A stretch of 64,000 nt of DNA from Tetracentron sinense (Eukaryota > Streptophyta > Magnoliopsida > Trochodendrales > Trochodendraceae): positions 2,916,501-2,980,500 of the forward strand of contig CM026560.1 of NCBI GenBank assembly GCA_015143295.1, read 5' to 3'. This document shows positions 35,301 through 47,300 of the stretch, piece after piece; the stretch's first letter is position 1, and each line of letters begins with the position of its first letter. A program made the translations under genes and the position numbers. The notes below the pieces were generated by a model. It was given only the letters and a program-made list of their open reading frames with translations. It had not been told where the DNA came from and did not search any database.

Positions 35301-38300
35301 GTTGCAATTAAAAAATATCATTTGGTCAATTAGAATTTAGTTATCTTGCCAATGAAATCGGGAGGTTTGGACATTCGTCCTCTGGTGAAGGTTATCAAAG
35401 CTCTTTTGGGCAAATAGCTATGGAGATTTGGGAAGGAAATTTGGAGGAAGATTATAGTCGTGAAATCTAGTTGGGAGTCAAACGTGGTGTAACTGTTCAA
35501 TATGCCTCAAGGCAAAGGAGTTGGTGGACCATTTATTGTTACATTGTCCTTTTGCCTCCTCCATCCGGAGTCTTTTTTAAAAAAAAAAAACTACACTGGG
35601 AATCTCTAGATCTTTTCTACGTCTCTTTGGAAGTCCTTATCGAGCTGGCTTTCGAGTCCTTTGGGGGCTCCTTTTTTGGTGGTATGAGCTTTGCTCTCAG
35701 GAGCCATAAGTTGGTCTATCTAGTTTGGAAGAAACATAAGAGTTTTTTTTATTGAATCACTTCTTCTGAGGAGTGTTTCTATGGGAGATCATGTCAACTT
35801 CTCATATCTTGATGCACGATCAAGAAGGATTTTGACGAGGATTGGCTTTTTTATTGTGTTATGAGAGCGTAGTCTTGTCTTCGCTGTTATTCCTGTGTTA
35901 TGTATACTTTTTTTTTGCTTTAATTCTGTAATTTGTTTTTTGGTTCATTCTCTATATGAACTAGCTATTTCTACTAGTTGATCTGTTTTTGCCCATTTAT
36001 ATCATATTGTCGTTACCAATAAAAAAAATATTCATACGAGGTTTCTTAATTTATTCCTATTTAATTTTATATATATTTAAAATTTTAAGTAAGTGTTTTA
36101 CAATTTAAAACCTTATTTTTAATTAGGAAATTATCATGAGTAGAAATTTAAAAATACAAGCATTGGTTAATGTAATTGTTTTTGAGAATTTAGATTTTTA
36201 TAAGTTTAATAATATTTGGTATTGTATATTTTAATAATAATAATATAAATATATGAATTTTCAGTACAGAAATAGGTTAATGATTCTAATGAACTAATAG
36301 GAATCCATATGAAATAACTATTTTCAATTTAATATATTGTCTAGCCCATTGCATCTATGATTTGTCACCAAAACCTTACTTTTTATACATTTTGAAATAT
36401 TTTTTTAAATGAGCCTTTTTGAAAAGTAAGCTTTTGTTGACATAATTTGTGCTTCATTTAAAAATGATCATTTTTTGTACTATGAAGGTAATGTTTCTGT
36501 AAAAAAACGATACAAAATGTAACAAAGTTAATCGACACATTTCACTAAAATTATGCATTTTTGTGAAATGTATCATCTTATATTGACCTTTCGTTTTTTA
36601 AATTTGATTTTTGGCTGATTGAGTACAACATTATTGCTGGATATTTCTAGTCACATTTTTCAATTTGAATTGACCAACAACCCTTAGCGTTGCCATATTC
36701 ACTAACAGTGTGATGGTTAACAAAGATATACACACACCCACCCACACATATATGAGCGCGTGTATAGGTTCGGTAATGTGCTTGACTCATAGATCATGCT
36801 GCATATGCGCCATGTGTTTCAACTTTCAAGGTCATGTGGCATGTCATGAGCTCATGAAAAAAAACCGATGTGTGTATCCCCCTTGCTATGTCACAAAGAA
36901 TCTGCTTGGTTGAACATCTCTAGACTGTACTCTGGACATTTTGTACCAGGGGCCACATCGCCAGCACCCTTTGGGTGCCAGACCTGGTGACATGGTCCAT
37001 GGTCCAAATACATCCTATTGGACGACTTAGTCATCCAATTAGGCTGGTTCTTTTGTGAGGCAGCACGAATGAGGGATCACCCGTCTCGTGGGCCCAAAGA
37101 CATGTTACATAACCTCAAAACGTGTAACACATATTCAACCTTGCTTACGGGTCAAGCAAATATTATTATATTACCCATACGAGAATATTTTCACTATGAT
37201 TGGTAAACTCGATACATTTACTTGACGCTTTTGACCCTATAAATTGAATCATCCTATGTAGAATTCGAGGTCAAGGGGATGTTTGCAATTTCACATATTG
37301 CAATTTCACATAGGAAAGGGTATGTGGGAGCATAGTCATAACTCATAGAGTTAGAGTTCAGCAATTATTTGGCTAAGGAAAAAATTGGCAAATATTAAAA
37401 AAAAAAGGGAATTTTTTTTGAGTAAGATATGAAGTAATAATAAATAAGATTATTAATTATTAAAAATTATAACTGAATATATTTCATATGTTAGAATTAG
37501 ATATTTATTTGGGTCTTTTTAATAATCGTTAATAAGTCGTGTTTAATTTTTGAAATTCATGGATTTTTGAAAGATTCATGCTTTATTTAAAAATCATGAA
37601 TACTTCATAAATTAATTGTTCAATGAAATCTTCGTGAATCATTCGGGACTTTATGAAAAAATCGGAGAATTTTTTGGTAATAGAGGGTGTCCCAAACCCT
37701 TCGAGACAAGGACTAGGGGTGTAAACGAGCCGAACCGAACTGAGTTGTGCACTGTTCAAGCTCGGCTCGTTGCATGTGTAGAGGTTCTCAAGCTCAGAGC
37801 TCACTTGAGCTCTGCTCGTTCACAAATGATCGAGCTTGGTTCGATTTTACTCATCCACAAAAATCTGGAGAGGGTGTAACCAATCTGCATTTGTCTTGTT
37901 TCTCATTTGTTTGTAAGGAAAGCATTTCCATATTTCCTACAATTAGATGCAGAAAAAGAGCTCCAAGCACAAGCTCTATTCCTTGCTCCGAGAAGTTCTT
38001 ACTAAGCAACCTTATATTTGTAAGTTCTAATGCACATCGTTTGGAGGATCCTATCCATCCATGTAAATAAGGGCAATTAGACAATGTGGTAGTCATCCAA
38101 TTTTGACAGGCATTGTGATATGATTTTTGAAGATTTTGAATCATAGAGTAGGGATGGACAATCTAGATCAACTACTAAATGTGTATGGAAAGGGAAATGA
38201 TTTAAGGTGGTGAAGCTAAGAGGAATGAATGTTGTGCATCATTGAGATGAATCGGGAGAGGCGCCATACCACTGTACTCAAAGAGCATTGATGATAGAGG

Positions 38301-41300
38301 CAGGATCAGCAATGGTGTGGTGGAGAAGAAAAGGGAGATAAAATATATCCACTTATGTAGTGGGAGCTTGGAAAAGTGTTGGAGATGGCGGTGAGTAGTG
38401 GCAAGGTGATTGGGACAACAATGAGTAGCGGCAGCGGCAGGGATGGCGGTGAAGAGCAACGCAATGACGATGTGGTGGGACGACAGTTAGCACTGACCAA
38501 TTGTAGGGATGACGGTGAATAGCAGGGATGGTGTGGTGGGGATGGTCTGAGTAGTGGCGGCTACGACCATGAATGATAGTGTATATGGAGAAACGAAAGG
38601 AGAAAGAGATGAGAAGCTAGGGTTTGGTCTCTAAGAGTAAATAAAATTACTCTTTTAGATTCAATTTTACCAAAAAACCAACATCATGTTCCTTAAATCA
38701 TTTGAGAATATTGTTCTTGTAAAGGTTGTTTATTTTTACTAAATATGTAATGTCAATATATCTATTTTAAAGGGTATTATTGTAAACGTAATCAAGCTAA
38801 ACCAGCCATTGCTCATGTTCGGCTCTTTAATTTTTTTGACCTCACTTTAATGGCTTGGCTCGGCTCAACGAGCCTAGTATATACCTTCAAGCTCGATTCA
38901 TTTAGAGTCGAGTCAAGCCGACTTGCGAGCTAGCTCGGGTCGTTGATAGCCCTGGTAAGGACTAGTCCCTTCGGGTGTTCGCACTAACCCACTCAGAAGA
39001 TTCCCTACGGACACCAGGGTAAGTTGAGGAGTGAGAGTTGAACATGTAACCACTGGGAGCAAACTCAGGATGCTAGCCAACTGCACCAACCCTTGTTACT
39101 ACGTGTGGGAGACAAAAAAATCTTTTAATTTCCTTGCACTAAATGCTATTCCCACATACTCTCTCCTTAGTGAAATGACAAACTTGCCCGTGGAATATAG
39201 AGGGGCTGATTCAATTCCCAAGGGTAAAAATGCCTAGTGATGGTTATTAAGTTCACAAGTCATAGCATCCATAACAAAAGTTCATTAGTCATAGTAAACG
39301 TTAACAACCCATATATATGTACATATATTGGGGTTATCATTCACACCATGAGCGAATTTGGTAAGCATCACAAGACTTTATATCCATTGATCCCATGCAT
39401 TGCTACCATAGTGACAAAGTCGGGGTTCGGGAAGAATTCGGCAATGGTAAAGTTCGAAAAAATTTGGGAAAAAAATAAATAATTATAAAAGATATCTAAT
39501 AATTTGATTAAATAATATACAAAATAACCAGTATACTTTGTTTTTTTTTTTGGGGTGTGAACAATAAACTTTGTTGAACTAAACGAATTATTGCAAAATT
39601 CGTGAAATTCCAGAATAATTTGCAAAATCCACAAATAATTTGGGAAACCTAAAATTCATGAATAATTCGGTACACTTAAAATTCACGAATTTTTCAAAAA
39701 ACCAGTGAATTTTGTTACTATGATTACTACAATGATATTATAGTCATTTATAGCATGGAAGTAAACACTGAAACCGATTTGTATCGCCTAATACACATCG
39801 TTTTCGGCAAAACATTGATCGAACAAAAAATTTGCATAACGGATTAAAAAAAATGGTCATTTATACTAAAAACGAAAATACATATCGCTGTTAATTTAAA
39901 CTACACAATGTGTCGTTTAGTATTAATGACCACAAAATAGTCTTTTTTTAAATACAAAATGTTATTTTTACTAGAAACGGCTCGTTTATACTAAAAACGA
40001 CCTAGAAATGATGGTTAATATTAAAAAGGACCTGGGTCGTTTTGACTAAACCTTTTAACAGTTTTGTTAATACAATCATTTTTTCTATTAGCAATTGTCA
40101 CTTATAGTAAAAAATGACCAATGGAAAAAAACGTACCATTACAGCCGTTGCGTAACGGTTTCTCCATGATCCATTATGCACTGAAACCGTTGTTTTAATC
40201 CTTGATTTATAGAGTAGGGGTAATAAATGAGGATACAAAAAGTACAATTGTTTTTCCTATAAATCTACTACTGATCCATTTGTTTATTACACTTTTTCCT
40301 CAAATGACTTATATAGCCTTACTTTATTATATAATGTTAAAAATTCAAGGGGTATAAATGTTTGGTGATGTTTACCATAATTACTAATGTGGTGACACTT
40401 ACCTCAATTATTAATGTTGGTGCCTCGTGGAATGACTTTTGGTTCATTTCCCTAGTGAGTGATTGGCCCACCTCTTTGTGAACTCCCGTGCCAAGAATCA
40501 GCCTGATCAGTGATTTCTAGTCATCGGAGTTCAGTTTTTTTTATTCAATGGTCTCAACCTAATATGTTGTCCATGAATGACCCTGTGGGCCTACAAAGCC
40601 CATAATGAAAACCCATCAAACTTTGGTGGAAAAAGTCCAGTGTATGTTACTAGATTCAATAATGGTGTAAATCCTCCCCCCACAACACATGCACACGCTC
40701 ACTCACACACACGTGTGTGTCATGTTATGAATGATCTTAATAATATTTTATCAGATAAATATGTCTCTCTGTCCTTTTGACCAACCTCCAAAAAGGAGGG
40801 GTATTTATGTCATTGTAAGAGGAGATAGAAAAGAGGGTTTCGGTGATAGGCCTATAAAATCTATAGATGAAAAACATTGCGTTCGATCCCTTGGTAGTTG
40901 GTAATAAAATGCTTAAATCCAACTTGGAATCATCGGTTAGACTCAGTCTAAACATCCACGGGTCAGTGTGCCACGTGGCATTAAACCACATTAATCATAG
41001 AAATTAGAGGTTTTCCATCGGGTTACCCATATTTTCCTTTTTGCCCATATATATAGAATTGTTTTATGTATTGATTCATTTACTTATGGACTGCATCTTC
41101 TAACGTTCTTGTTTTATGTGCAACAGTCATGCATAAAGGTTGCACTTGACTTTGTATCTCCTGAAAATGTCCATGAATGCATTCGTTTGACCGAGGAGTT
41201 CCGTGTACTTCCCCAGAATCATAGGGCTAATGAAGACAAACTAGAGGTACACACTTTTATTACTTATTGTGTGTCCGTTCTTTCTATATGATTGTAATTT

Positions 41301-44300
41301 GTATTGTGGGCTCGAGAATGATGAATTACAATGAATTTAATTTTTAGGATGATCACATGTGCTCTCCATGGTCCATGTGATGGATTTCACCAACTAATTG
41401 ATGCTTGCCCAAATTTCAACTTAACTAAGTGATCCTAATCATAGTTGTTAAAGCTTACAATTTGCGATTTGAATCAAACGAATAATTTGGAATCATAACC
41501 CACTCTTTTTCAATCCTAGGTTCAAATCCCTTTTGAGAGGTATCCTATGACATTTTGAGTTTTACAATTCTTGATTTGAATTTTTTGTCCACCTAATCTA
41601 TGATTTTCGCTGAAAACTAGTGTCCCTATTTCAAGTGAGGCTATAAGCCCTATTTTCTAATGAGAAATGTTGGTAAAAGCGGATATATGAAAGCTTTACA
41701 CCTATCACCTAGGCACATATGTATCATAAAGCTTCTCTACATAGTTGCTAGGTCGCATTTTTGTAACTTTAGATGGTAGAGCTTTTTAAGGTTTTTTGTT
41801 AGATATGAGACGTTTTGTCATCTTAGACCATGTGGAAAACATCTACAAAGTAGGCGTAAAAGAACCATTTTATATTAAAAGTAGCATAGTATGAAGTGGT
41901 TAGAAACTGACTTCATCTCATATTTAGTTGCACATATAGGTTTCTAAACCCAGCATGCTTATTGACTTTACTTAAATTATTATTTATCCTCTATAATATT
42001 TTGTAATTACAAGTTTGCCCCTATATGGGTAAACCCTCATTTTTTCCCTCCCTGTTTGTTACCACTGTCGCCTCCATCACTGACTGCCACTAGTTCCACC
42101 ATCTCCAGCAACACCTCCGCCATGGCCACCAATTCCACTGTTTCAGAAATCTTAAAATTGGACTCCTTTGTCCTCATAATCCTTTCCGGTGATCCCTACT
42201 CACTTCATTATGATGAATTGTGAAGTTTTCTGGCAGGATTTGTCTAGTACGTCGAAGCAAACGATGTGTTTGTATTGGATATCATAGTCTGCATCTGATT
42301 GTGCAGAAGATCAGTGAATAAGTTAGGACTTGAGAGAAGGAGTATGTGAGGATGAGGATTGAGGTGGAGAGAGTGTGCTGGTTGTTCAGATTGAAGGTGT
42401 TCGGGGACAGACATCATTTGGATGAGTTAATGTGATGAGGTGGCCAAATTACTATGGGTTTTCGTTTGTTGCATGGAGTTAGCAGTGATTGAGAATCCTT
42501 CGAGGAGGTTTTAAGGGATCCAGTATCATCCGGAGGTTCACACATTCACCAGAAGGATGGAAACACTGGCCCATTTTCTTTTCGAAGTTTGTGGAATAAC
42601 GGCTGATCGGAAGATGCGAGATGTACTAGAAGAAATCAAAGTCATCAAAGATATGGTGAGTTCAGAAGATCATGTCGTATGCATGTTATCCGGAGGGGTT
42701 GTAACACGGGGGCATTTTCACATCGGGCTCAAATGGGGCAGCTTGCGTGATGTGGGGGCACACTTGGGGTGAGGGCGGCCTGTGTAACATGGCCCCACAA
42801 GGGGGGTTTGGCTGCGAGCCTAGATTTGAGCTATGAAATAAATGAATTTAATCTGCCGCTCCTACTAGTTGAATTTAATTTTCCGCTCCTAATAGTCGCG
42901 GCTTTTGAGAGTATTGGTTAGATTACCTGCATCAAAATGATATCAGAGCAAGAGGTCGTGGTCGAGACTCATCATTGGGGGTGATTAATGCAGGGACATT
43001 TTCACACCAGGCTCGAGTGGGGCAGCTTGCGTGATGCCTCACATTCGGGGTGGGGGTGGTCTGTGTGTAACCACGAGGGGGGTTCGGTCGAGAGCTTGGA
43101 TCTGGGCTATATTTAATCTTCCGCTAGTCGCGGCTTTTGGGAGTATTTGTTAGATGTCTTGCATCAGGTTAATTCTGCAATTGCAGCTACCTTCGTCCAT
43201 TAGGCAATTGAAGATAGGATTCATTGTGTTTTTGTCAAACGGTTTATTGAGGTATAAGGAAAGAGAGCTTGTGATGGAGAACTTATAAAGGGACCTTCAT
43301 TTACCTGTTACATGTGTTCATGCAACATAGATATATATCAGTAAGCTAAAAGGTATTGTAGAACCTAATAAGAGGATTTGTTTTTTTTTTTGATAAGTAA
43401 GCACCATATATTAAATACGAGAAAGCATTACAAAGACACAAAGGAAAAGAAAGAAATTGGAAGAAGAGTTTACAAGTACATAAACTCATCCCAATGAAAC
43501 CCCAAGCACCCAAAACCACCCAATCAACCCAACACCTCCCTTAGAGCCTCCACTTCGAAAAGTAGCCCCGCACATTCCAAAACTACCAAACGGATCCGCG
43601 CACAAATACACTCCACTAAAGAGGAGGAATCCTAAAATACTCTGAGGTTTCTCTCATTCCAAATCATCAATGATATAGCCCCCGGGAGTATCGCCCAAAT
43701 CTCTTCCCTAACGTTATCCACATTCATATTCGTCCCACAAGATAAGAAGTTGAGAAAGGAGGAGAAAAAGATTCAACCAACCCCCACCTGAGAAAGAAAG
43801 AAACCCCAAATCTCAAAAAATATTGGACAGTGCAATAAGAGATGATGGTACACGGACTCTTCCCGCTTGAAGACACAAGAAACACCGATTGGTTATCCTA
43901 CACCCACTACTTTGTATATTCACATGTTAGAATTTTATTAACGCCGCATTCCATGTGAGAAAAGATACATTTGAAGGGTTGTTAGGATTCCACACAATCC
44001 TATGAGGAAATGACCCAGAGGGCACATGATACAAAGAATGGAACATTGATCTTACTGAGAACCGACCATGGTTGTCTCTAGACCAAATTCTTTTGTCCCT
44101 AATTTCAGCGCATGGGGATTTCAAAGAAACACGCTCCAAGAGTCGAACCATATCCTCAACTTCCCAATCGTTTAAGTCCCAATGCATACTTGGACACCAC
44201 ACCAGTCTCTCCCCCGACCCCTCATACGACTCCATTACTGATGCCCTTCTATTAGATGCTAACATAAACAAGTTGCCAAAATCATCCTTCAACCTAGAGT

Positions 44301-47300
44301 CCCACACCACACATCCAACCAAAACCTGACCTCAGACCCCCTCTCAACTCTAAACCTGAAATACGAGACCACCAGGTTGGTGTTGGCCATAATACCCTTC
44401 CATAGGCCCTATCCATGTGAGCCTCTCACCTCTTTCGGAACCCAACTCGACAATTCCCCATATTTGGCGATGATCACAGCCCGCCACAAACTATCCTTCT
44501 CCTCCTCAAACTTCCATATCCATTTTCTTATGATCATATCCCGCCACAAACTATCCTTCTCCTCCACAAACCTCCATATCCATTTACCTAACAAAACCTT
44601 GTTAACCTGGGTTAGTGACTTGAGGTTTAAAGCCCCATACTCCTTGGCCCTGCACATGGGTTTCTAGGCTATGAGATGGTATTTGAATTTTTTCACCTTC
44701 CTCATTTCATAGAAATTCTCTTTGGAGTCTCGAGAGTAGGGATGGCAATATGGCGGGTTTGGGCCGGGGCGCCCCCAACTCAACCCCGCCCCTAATAGAA
44801 AACTCCTACCCCAAACCCGGGGCGGGGCGGGGCGGTTCACTTTCGATTTTTCAAAACACATCCTAACCCTGTCCCTACCCCGCCCTGTCTCGTTAAGCAC
44901 TGGATGGGGCAGGTCGGAACTATATTTCATATTAAAAGTATAATAATGAGGTAATATTAGTATTAAATTAAGGATAAAATAGTGATTTGACATTATAAAC
45001 GGGGCGGCCTAAAACCATCCCCGGCCCAAACCTGACTCGGGTTTAACATCTAATTCCCAAACCCGCCCCTACCTCGTTTACAAGCACTCCCCAAACCTGT
45101 CCCAATAGGGGCGGGGCGGGTTACTCGATTATCCCGACCCGTTGCCATCCCTACTTGAGTGCAACCTCTACCGAACGACGAATTGTTAGAATGAAATGAA
45201 ATAGGTTGGAAGGTTGCTAGGGTACTATGGATAAGACTCAATTTCCCCCCTTTAAATTAACAGGATGATTTCCACCCTGAGAGTCTTTTGGCCACCCTAT
45301 CCAACACCTGAGTCCAAACCGCTTGGGCTTTAAAGTTCGCACCAAATGGCATAGCTAGGTAAACAGAAGGGAGGGACCCCACAGAGCACCTGAGGCACCA
45401 GGCAAGAAGATCTATTTCTGAGACTGCACCTACACTCACAGTCTCTGATTTCCCAAGTTCACTCGTAGACCAGACACTGCTTCAGAACAACGAAGTATAC
45501 ATCTAAGAGGAGATCGCCACGTTGAGCTTAAAAAAATAAAGGTATTATCAGCAAACTGAAGGTGGGAAATACATAACCTGTCTGGTCTAATAAGAAACCC
45601 TTAAAAAAACCTCTCCTCTGCCCTAGACAACAAACGACTCAGAGCCTCCAAGACTATCACAAAAAAAAAGGGAGATAGCGGATCTCCCTTATGCAAATCC
45701 CTGGATTAGGGAAAAACTCTACCGAACTCCCATTCAGAAGGTTGGAGAAAGACACCGATGACAAACAAACCCTCATCCATTGCCTCCACTTAACCCCAAA
45801 CCCCATCTTGCCTAGAACGTACTCTAGAAAGTCCCAATTTACATGATCGCATGTTTTTTTAAGAAGAGGATTAAAAGAGAGTTCATCTGCATCTTTGATA
45901 TTTTTCCCCAAGATTTGAGGCATAAATTAGGAAACTAACCTGTTTTCTTGGTTCGAGGAACCTTGTATCCGGATGTGATTTAATCAGCCCACCAACTAGA
46001 AATGGAAGAACTTAGTCCCACTCAGTCAAGAACCTTCATAATGTTGGGATTGTTGGAAGATCCTCTCCTTCTTGGATAGTTGGATATAAGAGGACTCCAC
46101 AAGGGATGTAATTATACCTTTAAATAAAAAAGAAATGACTGCAACTACCCCTCTCATAAATGCTTATTTGTATGTTTCGCCAAACATGGTATTAAAAAAT
46201 AAGAGCTTATTTTTAGTTATTTACCAAATGAGTTTATTGAGACCTAAAATGAAAAGCTCTTACTTCGTAGACAGTAGAACTAATAAAGTAGCTCTTATTG
46301 GATCAAATAAGATTTGCCAAACGCTACCTTAGTGAACAAGATGCTTCTGAATCTCATGACTTAGTTTGTTCTAAGATTCGTCGATTGTTCACCGCCTGGT
46401 GCTCCATTAGGAGGGTCTTTGACAATCTGCAAATTTATCGTTTCCTTTGATCTTTCTAGTTAGTTTCATCCTTGTATCACTTACTTTTTCGTTTTTTCTG
46501 TTTGGGCTCACTATCTGGTGATCTTTGTATGTACATTTCTTTATAATATATTCATTTCCTATTTACTGATATAAAAAGAATGACTTATCAGTGTGGAATA
46601 ATCCTGACTTTATTATTTTGATATCTTGTTAATATTCGAATATGAAACGGACAATTGTATGACGTTACATGATGGATTATGGAAAAGTTTCCCTTCAAAA
46701 AAGGGTTGATAATTTTTGTTAAATTAAATTATTTATCAGTTTGTGAAATATGCCTAACTTATTGATTTTGATATCTTGTTAATGAATGTGAAACGGACAG
46801 ATATATGGTGTTATGTGATGGATTATGGAAGATTCAAAGATAATAATCTATAGATAATCTGTCTTTTTTTTATACCATACAATGTATGTTCGATTTGCGA
46901 TTCTCCTCAAATCTATGCCCATTGACGTGATTCGATTTTGACACCATTGTTCTCAATAATCCAATGTTGGCTACTTTCTGATCTGTTGCCTACATTTTTG
47001 TACTCTGATTGGGCAATCACTTGAACAATTGTATAGTACTAGTGTTTTATCGCATCATTCCCGGATTAGGGATGCTTGTATCAGAACTATCATGTATTTT
47101 AATGGATATGGGCTATATCCTTCAGCCTTGCAATCCGACTCATATGTTGCATGATTGGGGTTAGTCTGGCCTTTGATTGATGTGCTGTGAGACCATTATG
47201 AAATGTTTTAAAAGTGATTGCTTTGTCAAACACTTTTATTTCCCATTTTGTAATAATTGGTTCTTGAACTTGTTCTCCATGGAACAGGTAAAGAAAATGA

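Noticed and set aside
36710..36913. Short open frame with Cys/His residues in intron 10
   Set aside because: No ordered zinc-binding spacing and no family resemblance; lies in microsatellite-bearing intron DNA.
38202..38500. Overlapping minus-strand open frames in the intron 10 hAT element
   Set aside because: Caused by GGTGGTGG/AGCGGCAG-like low-complexity sequence; no hAT transposase motif.
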